A stretch of 33,638 nt of DNA from Coprinopsis marcescibilis (GCA_004369085.1 ML210403.1:1902-35539), one strand, 5' to 3'; shown: positions 10,534 through 22,596, counted from the first letter of the stretch. Notes: a model not told the origin generated them from the letters alone. Numbers and translations: made by a program.

Positions 10534-13429
10534 CTACAACGAGCAGTGCCTATCAAGAAATGCATGCGATTGCTTATGAACCTCCTTGTGAAAAGCACGA
10601 ATAGGTCCTACACCGTGTTGTCGACTCTTCCATTCCGTATACGTCAAGGGTTGCGGCGTGTCGGACGATGATCCGTCAATTTGAGCCAATCGCAATGTGT
10701 ACCATTCTTCTCGCCTGTTGCACCATCGGCCATAATTTTCCCCGCATTCATCCTTTTCGTAGAACCTGACGAGAGGCCACCAAGACTTGCAAGCTCTGCG
10801 AGCATTGTCACCTAGAGAAACTTAGTACCTGAGGATACTGATGGATAATAATCAAACGCATACCATCCGAGCAGTCATAGGCTCCGCAGATCAAGTCTAG
10901 CTCTTGGAGTGTGAGAGAATCTTCCTTCCACTCCTTGCCTGACATGTTAATGGAAACCATTGCCCCGGTGGCTTTCGGATTGGCTAAAGCGTCACTAATT
11001 CCCAGCGTGTCGAGAGCAAGGCGCCATACCAGACCACCCCTCCTCAATACTGCTTTCATGTGGGGCTGCGCCAACAGCAGTCCTCTAATGTACACGTAGC
11101 CATCGTAATCTTGCTTGGTGAACTTGTGATCGAAAGGGCGCTTGAAGAGCTCTTTGCTGATGGGAGGGCGGGCGAAGGTTGGACGCGGAATTTTGGAGGA
11201 TTCGTGAAAGAGCCGGAAAGTTATGCCGCGGAGCATGAGATAGTATGCGATGTCGCGCTCGCTTAGATTTCCTGGAAGCCTACAGACCAAAAGTGCGTCA
11301 TGTGGGGTAACGAGGGCCAATCTCCAAGGTACAGTCGGCTCGGGAGGATCAAGGACCCAGTATGCATCAATGTCGTCAACCGTTCCTGAATCCCTCCCCA
11401 TCCTGTCCAAAATATTAATGCGCCGTAGACATTTTAGTCGATTCGATAGCTTCAAAGGATAGACGGCGTCGTCCACAATATCCCACATTCCTGAAGGCGG
11501 TTTCTTTTTGCCTGATATTGCTTCGAAAAACGCGATATGGGCGGGATAGAGGGATGATGCGCGATATATCTCTATCGAGTTGGGTAGCATCCCCAAACCG
11601 AGAACACGGGTTAGCATATCATGAGACTTCTTTTGGATCTCTCCGTTTCCCGGCGACCAGTCGGGAAGGGGAGGGAGAAACCCATAAACCAGCCCCATAA
11701 CCTCTGACAAGTCCAACATGATGCTGCTTTCCGGCTGATTCTCCATCACGGGTTGGAAGAGGTCCGGAGAGGGATCTGATTCAACGAGCTTCAATGCGGG
11801 AACTGCGGCACGGGTAACTGCCAAAGGTTCGTCGTTGTCGTCTGATGCAACACTGGGTGTCGGGGAAAGTGGGGAATCAGGGATGCGTTCAGATTCAATT
11901 CGGAGAGCTGATGCTGCTGCAGCCACCGCGGCCTGTGGATTCTTCGGGACGACGACGTGCGAAAGCTCGAACATGGTTCCGTCTTCAAAGTCAACGTCAT
12001 CCCATGGGCTGTAGGTGTCAGGTCCCCAGAGAAGGCAGCATTCCCAAAAGTTGAAGATGGGGTTATAAACTCTTTGGTTATCCCCAAAATCCTCGAGCCT
12101 ATCGGCCCGTTCACGTCTGGTAAGCTCCTCCTTAACGTATTGCGTCAGACTATTGGAAGTGGGGCCCGCGACCCATTCAAATACTCGAGCACTAGTCGTA
12201 GGCGGATGACGAGCTCGATTTTCGCGAGCCCCCGCTTGCTTAGGGGTTTCGACTGCCAGAAGAGCCTGCTCTTTTTCGTTGAGGCTCCGGAAGTGTTTAA
12301 CCCAAGATGGCTGTATCTCATCCGGGGTTTCTTCTGGAATAGGGCGACCACATGTTGGAGTCCAATACGAAAGGCTGTCAAAAGACTTTGGAGGCACAGG
12401 AAGAAAACAAAGCGGCTCCTCCTGTTGCGTCTGGATGGAAGGGGGGGCCATGTCGTAAGCAGGAGAATCAGCACTTGGGTGGTAGGCAGGAGAATCGGCA
12501 CGTGGGTAATGGTCTGAAGAAGATGCCGGTGGGGGCGTCGAGGGTGTCGGGAAAACGAGGGTGGAAATTTCTTGAGCAAGTAGGATGGGGGGCATAAGCG
12601 AGGAAAATTTGGGGTCGACTTTGACCAAATCACACTCCTTCTGACCCCACCGATACCAAACGCCCACCCCTTGCCACATTAACCATTCAATGCTTGGCTG
12701 ATATCTCGTGGTTTTGTGTAGATCGATAATGCACCCAACACGAGAATTATGTCCCAATGGCCTCCCAACGAAAGACATAGAAATTCCATCGACCCAGGTG
12801 TGCGGGAACCCCTTTTCCGTCAAAACCCATTGCCACCGGGGATAATTGCGCGAGACGAAGTTGAAACCTCTTCCCTGCCCATGGGCCTCTTCTGCAAATG
12901 CGATAGCGTAAGAGAGCGCTGCGAACCAGACGCTGAACCACTTGCGAGCATTGGATGCGACTATTTTGATGAGCTGAGCATCACTCGAGGCCTTGTCGTA
13001 GTTTCTTGCTTGAGGGCGAAAGGGAAGGATCATAGGGATGTCGTATTCCTTGCGAAGGGTCGTCACTGCATCGTATATGTCTTGATCCAGCGTCTTCCAC
13101 TCATATATCAGTTCCATAGGAAGCTGAAACTTGTTGTCCTCGGTTTTATCCAGATAACTAGGGATGCGAGACAGGCACTCCAATGGATATGCTGTGTAGC
13201 GAGGCTGCAGTGGTATGAACGCAAGCCAGCCGAACGCTTCTGACCACGGCCTTGGGTGGAGTAGTTCCTCGAAATGGACATCGGACGTGTAGACGCCAGC
13301 GGGACGGAAAGGATTCAGGTCTATACCGTTGGCGTCCTTGACAGCGGGGATGTACTCAAGCTTATACTTGGAGTTTGGGGAGCAGTATAGGTCCCCCTCA
13401 ACAAGTTGAACACTTCCCAAATGCGCCAT
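10534..13429 (-). CDS. 947-aa protein of unknown function, Trp-rich
   Basis: Two exons, 13429-10864 and 10811-10534, are joined by a 52-nt phase-1 intron. The continuous 13429 frame would otherwise run into intron sequence. ATG 13429 begins MAHLGSVQLVEGDLYC. The first 300 residues and the last 300 look folded, with many Trp/Tyr residues (WVDGISMSFVGRPLGHNSR, EWLMWQGVGVWYRWGQKECD). Between them is a Pro/Ser-rich linker with the repeated motif ADSPAY. The C-terminal exon carries GRWCNRREEWYTLRLAQID. I see no catalytic motif, signal peptide or membrane segment. I recall similar large uncharacterised proteins in agaricomycete genomes but cannot name a domain. Its stop lies 148 bp before the start of the membrane/F-box gene on the same strand. 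The long uninterrupted frame argues for real selection. Confidence 0.75.
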
Positions 13430-13649
13430 TTGCCCTGCCTAGTTGTATTAGATTAGTTCTCAACTCTCTAACAGTGACAATACATACTTACTTCCACAGC
13501 TTCGAGATGGCCTGCACCTTACTGACCCGTCAGAGCGAAACAGCTAGACTTTCCGTGGGCTTGGGCTACGCGTTAGCTTATGGGTTTTCTGAAAACAGAT
13601 TGGCATAATAACACCCACCGTGTTATTGAGAAGGAGTGGACCGTTTGGG

Positions 13650-14085
13650 TACAGCAGTCTGCGCTTCGGGAACCGAACACGCAGCTTGTCGCCGTGGAGC
13701 TGAATAAGAGGCAGCTGTAATGCGCTTCGAGAATCGAACGCGCACACAGTGTCCTATCGTACTTACTGGTACATAGTACTGGTAGGTAGGTAAGTGCTTG
13801 ACATTATGATTTGCTTCACCAGCCTTGGCTGGTCATCATGTGATTGATCCCACGGTGGCGCAGGCCCGGCATATGATTCTCATCCGACCTACCTGTGTCC
13901 CGGGTCCCGACGCCAGCCTCAGCAAAACCTCTAAAGGCTAGGATTACCTTGAAAAGGAAGGATTGGTCCCAAGTCTTAGCCATGCTCGATTCTCGAGGTG
14001 GTGGATTTGAGACTGGTCCGACCTGCGATGGGCTGCGTTCGGTTCCCGAAGCAGTCTTGTGAATACCGCTCGATTCTCGAGGAGT
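13650..14085. repeat. Inverted and palindromic repeat cluster in an intergenic region
   Basis: The 13430-14572 interval has no supported gene. It holds an inverted pair, CTTCGGGAACCGAAC near 13664 and GTTCGGTTCCCGAAG near 14037. It also holds near-palindromes of the related form CTTCGAGAATCGAAC (about 13723) and CTCGATTCTCGAGG (about 13985 and 14070). The shared core suggests one repeated binding or hairpin motif. It lies between the 3' end of the WD40 gene and the 5' end of the 947-aa gene. Function is unknown. Confidence 0.55.
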
Positions 14086-14572
14086 TCGCCATCGCTACCC
14101 GGAAAGGGGCTCCCTTCAGTCAATCGAAACGCTGGATATGTTAAACGTATGTCCTTGCATACAAATGTGTCTATTAACAGCTATCCTAACTTGCTCGTAC
14201 GTTACCAGCGAAGCAGGACAATGTCCATTGCTCTAGCCACCGGAACTCCCCAAGTTCTCAATTCCCACCACCGAAACACCCGCTCTGCATTCGTACCCAG
14301 ATCCTGCGCTCGTGCCCCTGTCATCGCTGCACATTTGCCCAATCCCAACCATTCTAGTACCCAGCATCGTAGCAGATGCACTGCCACTCTCCAGCATTGT
14401 CGTATCGGGTGCCAAACGAAGGAGAGCATTTGAGCGGTGAAGATGGTGCTATAACTTGCACTTGCTGTAATCGTGGAGGCAAACGAGCGCGTAGGATAGC
14501 CTACGTGCCGTAGAAGTCGACCAATAACCTATGGCATCAATCAGTGACGTTTCTCTTATCAAGTGCATTCAG

Positions 14573-16050
14573 TCATACATTCTGAGCACCTGCGGCGGTG
14601 AGAATCACCAGTACCACCGCCAGGACTTGGAGGCCTAGGTCCCGGTTGTCATCAACCCATCGCTGTATTCGCAACCGATCACCTTTTGCCCGATGTTAGG
14701 GAAAGGACTGGACGCACATAAAACCTCTCCAACCAATTAAACAGAGCATTGAAAGGAAATCTATCTGGACCCATGACACCGCGAATCAGTCTATGTGCAT
14801 CCCCAGCGCAATGAACCTCACCGTATCCACTCTTCCAAAGTGTGATGGTATTCGATGCATCGCTGGAAGCCGTCACCAAATAAGTACCATAACCACGCTG
14901 GCGACTCTATTGCGATAGAGAAGAAGTTCGGTAACCTTGGCGGACAGGATGGCAAGCGGTCTCACCTGCACAAATGGGACCACAGAGCCTGTGTAGGCTT
15001 CGCATCAGCCTTCGTAAGGAGCAGAATCACTGCGGAACCTACCTTTATGGCCTAGCCTTTGCACTGGGTTTCCACTTTCGACGTCCCATATACGAAGTGC
15101 GCCGTAATGGGCCCCCGACAGGATTTCCTTACCTCCTTTTACAAACGCAATTTGCATGGGCACGTTGTTGTTTTGGTCCAAGTTGATAGGCAGCGTCTTG
15201 ATGCGTCGCTGGTCCTGAACAGAATAAATATCAATGCCGGAGGATAGATTGAACACTGCGATCCATTTGCCGCTCGGGGAGAACGCAGAGTGACCGCTTC
15301 TCAATGGTAAGTTTTCTAATGGTCGAATGTGATATAAAACGTACATTAACCTATGATCATGTCTAGGCTCGATTTGCCACAATGTGTCACCGGTAGCCAA
15401 ATCCCAACACCTGAGCTAAAGCTAGAGCAATGTGCATATACAGCTTGAGACAACGGATCACTTACACAACTCCATGGTTTAAATACGACACCATTAGCAT
15501 GGTATCCCCTTGATAGAAATGTAGATCTCTTGGAATAACAAGGTCTTCAATTTCGATAGTTCCTTTCTTGCGAAAAGCAGGCGGGTCGGATAGCACGACC
15601 ATCGGTTCGCCGGTCTTTCCAAACTGCCTGTCCAGTACCCACACCGCTGTGCCTCTAGATATGGCGACTAGGTCCTTATTCTCGCTGGCTACAATGCTGT
15701 AAATTGGGGAATCGTCCTTGGGGGCCAAGATCTGCTGTGGGGTAGCCTTGAAGCAATTAAACCACGATTTAGGTCGGACAATCTCAGTCACTCACGGACC
15801 AACTGCTCATCCTCCTCAACTCGCCAGAATACAACCCTATCCAGATTCTGGACCTTCGATCCCACGCCAAAGCCTCTACTAGGCCTTCCAATTCCATCTG
15901 CTCGACCACCTTCCCAGTCTCAACCTTCCAAACAATCACAGTTCCTTCTTCATGCGCGCTCGCAATGTAGTCCGCTTTCGGCGATATCGTTACACACCTT
16001 ACAGGGCCTGCGTCTGGGGGAGACATAGTACGGTAAAGCCGGAAAGACAT
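14573..16050 (-). CDS. WD40 beta-propeller protein with C-terminal membrane anchor (copy A)
   Basis: Six exons (16050-15796, 15746-15466, 15410-15043, 14988-14966, 14906-14718, 14662-14573) give 401 aa. One of them is a 23-nt microexon. Start MSFRLYRTMSPPDAG is the first ATG, 62 bp downstream of a TATAAG on this strand. Blade-like repeats end in GTVIVWKVETG, TAVWVLDRQ, VCWDLATGDTLW, GALRIWDVESG and NTITLWKSG, so the body is a beta-propeller, a protein-binding platform. The last 25 residues contain one hydrophobic helix (LQVLAVVLVILTAAG), which would make a tail-anchored protein with the propeller in the cytosol. The final intron is the least certain. An alternative donor at the helix end would replace the last few residues. 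It is paralogous to the gene at 20950: same fold, a matching microexon position and the same anchor. Confidence 0.75.
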
Positions 16051-16111
16051 TGCTCAGGCTGTTCAGGAGGGCGAAGGGTTGGGGAATAAATGCCCAGTTT
16101 TCCTTATTTTC

Positions 16112-16117
16112 CTTATA
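16112..16117 (-). promoter_or_regulatory. TATA-like box of WD40 copy A
   Basis: TATAAG on the minus strand, 62 bp before the ATG at 16050. The 16051-16370 gap between this gene and the stop of the next is otherwise featureless. Confidence 0.35.
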
Positions 16118-16370
16118 ATTCGCAAACGCCTGTGCAACGTGTTTAGCTCCCTTTGTCTGGACGGTTAATCCGCTCTATATCCTCAGGGTAGTGCTCTCCG
16201 TCCCGGGCTCCTTTGACACCTTGTGATAGCGCATGGTGAGCATATATTCGCCTCAACAATATTTTTAATAAAAATTCATTTATCTTATTTTCCGCACAAT
16301 CCTTCCGATTCTGAAACTGGGCTTGACTGTCGATTACAAGTTGGAATCCCACAAAAGATTATGGTACGTT

Positions 16371-19093
16371 TCACACACTGAAATCATACTCGGTCGTTAT
16401 AGCTAACATTGCTTTCTCCCAGCCCGGCAATCCGTCGAGATACTCGTCCTTGAAGCAGCTCTCTGGAATTCCAATCGGAGGAACTCGGGCTTTATCCACA
16501 CGTCCTGCTTTCGGGGAGTGGCGAAACTTCGAGTACCCTTCTCTCGCTCTGGGATTCAATTGGCTTGCTCGAATCTTGGCCCCGACCTTATCCAGCTCGT
16601 AATAAAACTCAGCCAAAGAGTCGCTCCTCCAGCCAGGTGGTAGTTTTCGAACGATAGAAAATTGCTCCCCAGCGGCGTTGGTTTCGGTGTCGGGCTCCTC
16701 GTCACTCATGCCTCCAATCCCGATTGCCAGAAATACGGCTTGGTGCTTTCGCCAGTCTGGATCTAATTCAACTACCCTCTTTCGTCTCTCGAACAACTGC
16801 CAGTGCAAATTAGCGTAATCTTTGGAGCCCATGTTGAAAGTACGCACTGTCTTTCGAAGCGAATTGGACCTTGCATCGCCCAAGCGATTTCCTCGTTTCT
16901 CCGCGAAGTTGGCATTAGCCGCCTCGTTCCACTGGCTTTTGAGATACTGGAAGTGACGCTTGGTGGAGGCCATGATGTACTCCTTTGTTATAAGCTCCTT
17001 GTTCAGACGAGTCGTCTCGTGCCCTTGTCCATACTCCCCTGCCCGCAAAGCACTGTAGAAACCGGTACAGGCAACGTGAATTGCATCCCGGTTGAATCGA
17101 TCATTAACAGGCATCGCAAAATCGTAGCGAAAGGCGGCTGTTGTGATAACGATGGAATCTTGAGCTTTTGTTTCGTACGCTTTGCGCTCTTCCGGTGTAA
17201 GGGATGGAACTTTGTCGATGAGCAGCTTTCCGAAAACTGCGCCGTCTTGGTCGCCTTCGGGGATTGTCATCTTGAGCAGAGTTATACGGACAAAGTGACG
17301 CAAATACTTCTAAACCTCTGTCAGTACGCAAGTCACAGGGGGAAAATGCGGCGGGGTGCACCTTGAATCTGGGCTTGTGAGGGTTTTCCTTTTGCAGAGC
17401 AAGAACATCTTTGCCTTTGGGCTTTTGTCCAGCGCGTTGACTCTGGCCGCCCTTCAACACGTTCGCCGCAGCAATGACTTCACCGGCCAGTGCCTCTAAT
17501 GCATCCCTGTCTTTTGCCACCTCGCTCAAACTCGATGAGATCATGGCCGAAGTATTTCTTTGACCGTCGGTCACCGCCTGTTCGACGTTTCGCATGAATT
17601 GGGCCAACATCGCAGCGATATTTCCGGGACCTGGATCGGGTTCCTCCCCATCCCCATCTACATCCTCGCCCTCATTCTCGCCCTCCTCCTCGCTCTCATC
17701 ATCGCTCTCATCATCACTCTCATCATCGTTCTCATCATCATCCGAACCCGAATCATCCTCTCCTCCTCCGCCTCCTCCACCTCCACCACCACCTCCTCCA
17801 TCTGGTCCTCCACCCCCACCTCCATCCGAGCCTCCACTTGCGCCTTCATCCGGACCTCCACTTGGACCTCCGCCTCCACCTCCACCTCCATTCGGACCCC
17901 CGCCTCCACCACCACCACTGTCATCGCCACTCTCGCTGCTCACGTTTTTAGTCCCTCCTCCTCTCTTCCTGGCTTTTCTGCCCCTTTTGCCCTTCGTGCC
18001 TGCACGTTGCTTGCCCTTCTCTCTCCAGCGTTTTTTTCCGCCGTTCTCGCTTGCTGTCTGGTATCCACCCACACTCTCAGCCTCGCTCAATGCGTCATCA
18101 TCTCCCTGCGGTACGGTTGAGTAACAAAACTAGGAAAACTGGGGAATCGCAACGCACGATACCAAAATCACCGGGCATCTTTGAAGGCACATCGCCCTGT
18201 TTCCCAAGATGCTCACGAGCGGACGGAGCAAGGGCCTCACCAGCAAGCGGATCAGGTGTCTGAGTAGTAGGGGAGGCATCAGCTTGCTCATCATCGATGT
18301 CTCCACTTGGGGTCGGAGAAGGGGTGCCTCTTGCGCCGACGCCCTGTTAACAGGTCAGCGAACTGCAGCACCGCTTATCATCGTAGTTAGCTGACCTCAG
18401 ATTCTCTAGACGGACGCTTCTCGGAAGCATCAGCTTCAGACTCGGATTGTCGAGCATCGATATCCTATAGACAAGGTAAGCCCCAATATGCACAACGCTG
18501 TTTTCGTAACCCTAACGTGCCTCAGTGTTCCTCATCCGTTGCCTTCGAAGAACCGCTGTTATAGATAGATCCCGGTCGAAAGCTACGCTCGTGTCTGACA
18601 TGTGGACGTCCGAAAATCCATCGCCCGGGCCCTCTGTTTCGTTGGCTGGGGATGTCCGCGGATTAGGCGTCTCCTTACTTTGCGACGCTTTAGTGGGGAC
18701 TGGCATCTGGGTTGCAGATTTTCTGGACGTTCTGGACTCTTTCGGCGCTGTATTCGCAGCCAGTCTATTACCTCTTGACCTCAGCTTCTTTTTTATCGGA
18801 GAGTATTGAACGCCCTGGTGCATGGGCTTAGTATCATCCAGTGTCCAGTTTGAGTGGCTTACCCAGCCTTTGGCCCTTTTCTCTTTGGGCTGCCTCTTTC
18901 TCGGTGTCGACGTCTAGTTTGGTGTGAGGCACTCAAGCTCTGTTCCAGTGCTTCCGTTTCTTACCTTGGTACTTCCTTTGTCCGACTGGTTCGCTTCAGG
19001 CGGGCTTTCCGAACGCGGTGATTTCGATAGCCTATCGTCGGGAATGGCATCTTCAAGTGGCCTTTTCTCCGCGGGAGGAGTTGGATCATCCAT
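16371..19093 (-). CDS. Acidic/Gly-rich, probably nuclear, protein with conserved C-terminal region; unknown function
   Basis: Seven exons (19093-18965, 18913-18863, 18814-18521, 18464-18396, 18343-18158, 18105-17362, 17309-16371) give about 803 aa. All six introns are in phase 0. One intron (18520-18465) has a GC donor (GAG then GCACGT), as reading on or using GT there breaks the frame. Residues 1-240 are charged and disordered with basic nuclear-localisation-like runs (TPRKRQPKEKRAKG, SPIKKKLRSRG). Exon 6 has a basic stretch, a long Gly tract and then an Asp/Glu tract. The last exon looks globular (KYLRHFVRITLLKM, YSALRAGEYGQGHETTRL, SLAEFYYELDKVG) and matches nothing I can name. Chromatin or DNA association is plausible from composition only. 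It starts the left gene block, head to head with the gene at 19585. Confidence 0.7.
17690..17935 (-). repeat. Low-complexity Gly and Asp/Glu coding tract
   Basis: It consists of trinucleotide-rich repeats (GGN, then GAN, on the minus strand) within exon 6 of the acidic/Gly-rich gene. They encode poly-Gly blocks separated by short Pro/Asn/Ser interruptions, followed by alternating Asp-Glu-Ser. The opposite strand shows a spurious Pro/Ser-rich ORF from the same repeats. Confidence 0.85.
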
Positions 19094-19584
19094 TGGTGCT
19101 ACAAGAGAGAGAACAAGTCACAAGCGCTAGTTCTACTGAAAAAAAATCGACACGAGCTAAACATCACGACAAGATTACATTTTGGTCCCAAACCTAAGGG
19201 GTTGATTCTGCGCGTCGGACTTGCAGCGTGCCTGGTGCGAGATAACCATAATCCCCAAAGGGCTGGTGGCATTCCTTGACGGTGGCCAAGAATTCCTCAG
19301 CTAGAGGTTCTAGATTATCTTGGTTGGCCCATTTGGACTCATTTTCGCTCGTATGCCATCTCAATCAAACCACAAACCAACGTGCATATGGGAACCTCGA
19401 TGGGTGATGGCTTACAATGGGACGCAATCTTCTTCCGTGCCCTTTGGTCGCGCGCCATCAACGCTTTACTTCCGCCTTTATTCCGCCATTCAAACGGCCT
19501 CCGCCTCCAAATGTGGATATAAAGACAGCCACCTCCCATTCAAGGCCAGAAGTTGGGCATTTGCTTCCTTAGTTCCGAGTTACC
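19094..19584. promoter_or_regulatory. Bidirectional promoter region at the centre of the element
   Basis: This 491-bp gap separates the only head-to-head gene pair in the element, whose starts are 19093 (minus) and 19585 (plus). It includes TATAAA at 19518-19523, 62 bp before the plus-strand ATG. Everything to the left is transcribed leftward and everything to the right rightward, up to the transposase. I see no coding exon here. Confidence 0.5.
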
Positions 19585-20789
19585 ATGAACGAGGTGGGTC
19601 ACGCTGTGCTCTGATTTTTTGTTTTCGTCAACTGACTATTCCTTTTAGGCCACGGTGTCTGCGTTGGTGTTTTTTCATGACGGGCACGAGGCAAGCAGGA
19701 AACCTGTAAGGGTTATTCGAGGAGAAGATCGCGATTACCCGTCTTTGGACCACATTTTGAAGGAACCCAACGAATATTCTTTGCGATCAGAAGGCATAAT
19801 TCGAAGCTTCAGTCCGCAGCTGAACTTTACCATCCACCTCTCGTATCATCACGAAAGCCAATTCAACCGGCCGATCTCCAGACTCTGTGCCCAATCACAA
19901 ATTCGTGGGCCGACGGTAGTCATCAAATGGGACCACTCAGAAAGGAGGTGTGAAGACTTGGGTCAGATTGACGTTGCAAGAGCCTGCGCAGCTGTATCCT
20001 AGTTCGTCTTCCAAATGGGATGACAAAAACGTGTCCGCAACTGAACCTCGCTATAGCTTTGCCAGTACAGCAGTTGCAAGACCGCCTTCGTTGTATTATA
20101 GATCTGGAAAACTGGACTTTGAGAGTCCCACTTTATATCACGGACCATAATTGGAAAACATCTGCTGAATTTCTTGTCAAAATCGTCCCTTCTCACTTTC
20201 GGGACGGCCTCACCGAAACACCTGACGCGACATGAGGCATAAGCTATAAAATCAAGTGGAATGGGAACAGGGGCACAATTACTACCAATGATGGTTCAAC
20301 CAATCGCAGCAGCGACCCTGTCCGCCCTCTATTTTCCTTCCGACCTGCCTCAGACTCCTAAGCGGGTTAAAGTACCATACACCAAGGACAACGGCTCTCG
20401 ACATCTCGTTCCTTCTGTAATTCAGCACAGACCTCGCAGTATCCCTATGGGAAGGGCTGTTGTCCACCTGACTGGGGCGGAACCCGTTTCGTTTATGATC
20501 TCTTATCGTTCGGACATGGCCCTTCCTATCAACAAAGGACTCAATCATGTCCTTCGCGGCGCCAGCTGGAATGGAGATCTTCTGATCGCTAGAGTTGGAA
20601 AACGCTTGTCTTTCATTAACATGAGAGGGTGGAGTGACAGTACCCTTGCCCGCAAAGCTGTCAAGCTGTAAGTGACTCTCATCTACTCGATTTAATAATA
20701 GTACTCATCGAGTTATTAGGTTCCTGATGGAAGTCAAACAACGACGAAGGAACCACGAGATGGGGTATCCGACAGAGATTATCCATTAA
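19585..20789 (+). CDS. Hypothetical protein, frame unresolved in the middle
   Basis: A TATA box 62 bp upstream supports the start at 19585. Exon 1 is only MNE (19585-19593), spliced in phase 0 to 19649-19915 (ATVSALVFFHDGHEASRKPV and onward). A third exon from 19981 runs to a TGA at 20233-20235 (LVRLPNGMTKTCPQLNLAIA). Then 20243-20667 continues in another frame (MGRAVVHLTGAEPVSFMISY). A good GTAAGT intron leads to a last exon ending MEVKQRRRNHEMGYPTEIIH at 20789. The join around 20200-20250 has no standard intron that keeps frame. It could use an unusual splice site, or a small indel could have broken the gene. No domain is recognised; the order of folded and linker segments suggests a beta-rich protein. 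Confidence 0.5.
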
Positions 20790-20949
20790 CTTTGGGCGGA
20801 TGTTGCGTTATCTCTACAAATCATGTCTTAGTAGAATACTGCACTCGATTGGAAAGCAACAGACCATCATTTCTCCACAATCATGCCGTTGTTCGCCTTA
20901 AAAAGCCCATGCGACGAACGGAATTCGTCTTCCCATTTCTCCTCCACTT

Positions 20950-22596
20950 ATGGCCCACTTCCGCCCATCTCACAGCGTCGAGCTTCACTCCGCCCCGACC
21001 TTATGCCTTGATATATCCTCAGACGGCCAGTTCGTGTTATCGGGAGGTTAGTTCCCGGATGCACTCTTTACTGCCTTCGCTTATGGCCGGGGCGGCAGGG
21101 TTTGACGGGATTATCTTCGTTTGGTCAAAATCGCTTAAGAAACCCATTCGCATAAGCCCTAAACAAGGCCCAATCACGTCAGTTAAATGGGTTAACTTCA
21201 ACCATTGGGCAGGGACAGTCTTTTTCGTTGCTGCTGGAGCCCGAGGAACGTTGACGCTTTGGAGGAAGAGTGGCAGAGCTGTAAGTCTCTTTTGCTCATT
21301 TCACTGTCAATAGTTTCATTGACTTTATCTGCCTACTAGTCCGCGTTCTCACTCGATGATCAGTTTACCGTCATGGAGCTGCCAATCGAGTCAATCGATG
21401 TTCATGGAAGGCAAATCGCAGTTGTTGGCGGCCACCATTTACGCATCTTCTCCATCACAGCGGAAACCCCGAGTCGTGCGTTGAGGCCTGATGCGATGTG
21501 TATTTGTTTTAACGCAATTTTGAAGGTCTAGTTGAGGTCACCGATGATCTCGACGGGGTCGTGAACGGCAAGATCATATCTGAACCAGACCACATCCTGT
21601 ATCGAACGGTCTCGTTCTATGATGAAGGCAAGGGCATAATTGTCGGAGTTCTTGACGCCGGGGTGCTGTGAGTGCTGATATATCTTCTTACGTGCTTGAT
21701 CTCAACGATATGATTCAAGGATTGCTTGGGATCTGCGCTCCAAACGCCGTCAATGGCGTGGCATTTTGCATCATCGCATGTAAGCACTTTCGCAGTTTCT
21801 TTTGCCTGTGCTGACTCGAAGTACCCAGTGGCGCCATGGCATTCAACGAACCGACCAAAACACTCGCTGTATGGAATCTCCAGGATGGTATTCACGTTTA
21901 CACAATCGAGGATCGACCCAAGCTGCGTTTGAAGCTACATGTCGCCATTCAACGTAACGTTCCTGTCGGCCTTGCCTTTATTACCGACGAAATACTCGTA
22001 GCGGGAAGCGACAACGGGGAGGCATATATTTGGTCGCTGAGCGACAGAAGGACGACCAGCACCCTTCGCCTCAGTGATCGTACGTTTCGAATGCCGTCTG
22101 TACACATCCTCAGGCTTACCGCCATTTAGGTGCTATCCCCGTTCAAGTTGTCGCGGTAAATATCGTCTTTCTTCTTTCAAATGACGCCTGATGTCTCCCT
22201 TTCAAGCATGCCCGCCTTTCAGACGGCACTCACATAATCGCCTGCGGTTCGTCCGCTATGCAGGAGCCATCCACACTGCACATATGGGCTTCAGCACCGG
22301 TGAGCATACTTTGATACCGAGCCATTCGATGTGTTCATTCTTTAAATCAGCCGTCACCGTCTCATCTAAGTCTTGCGAAAGTCTTCCGTCTCATCGGCGT
22401 CTTGCTCGTCGTTTTCTGCATGATGTTTTTTGCAGGCCGCCACATCAGCCTGATACTCGATGACCTGGACTTCATGATTCGCAACTTAGCATCGGTCGCG
22501 GAAACTCTGCAGTGGCTCCGGGGGGAGATACCGACATTGGGAAATCGAGGTTTTCAAGCCATTCGCGACTTAGTTGCGAGGCGAAATGAATTGTAA
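20950..22596 (+). CDS. WD40 beta-propeller protein with C-terminal membrane helix (copy B)
   Basis: Nine exons (20950-21046, 21099-21280, 21340-21475, 21526-21667, 21720-21779, 21829-22079, 22130-22155, 22207-22299, 22351-22596) give 410 aa, in frame throughout. Blade ends read GIIFVWSKS, GTLTLWRKSG, IAWDLRSKRRQW, LAVWNLQDG, EAYIWSLSD and STLHIWASA, consistent with a seven-bladed propeller. Residues about 341-358 form one membrane helix (LIGVLLVVFCMMFFAG), followed by a 50-residue amphipathic tail. The 26-nt exon 22130-22155 corresponds to the 23-nt microexon of copy A. The residues around it match in kind: VQVVA then HARLSDGTHIIACGSS here, and VVPFVQ then SRQRGYGTYLVTASS in A. The pair likely arose by duplication within this element lineage and then diverged strongly. 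Confidence 0.8.

Noticed and set aside
17594..18124. Plus-strand ORFs rich in Pro and Ser opposite the Gly/Asp tract
   Set aside because: They arise from the complement of the GGN/GAN repeats in a well-supported minus-strand exon and have no splice or domain support.
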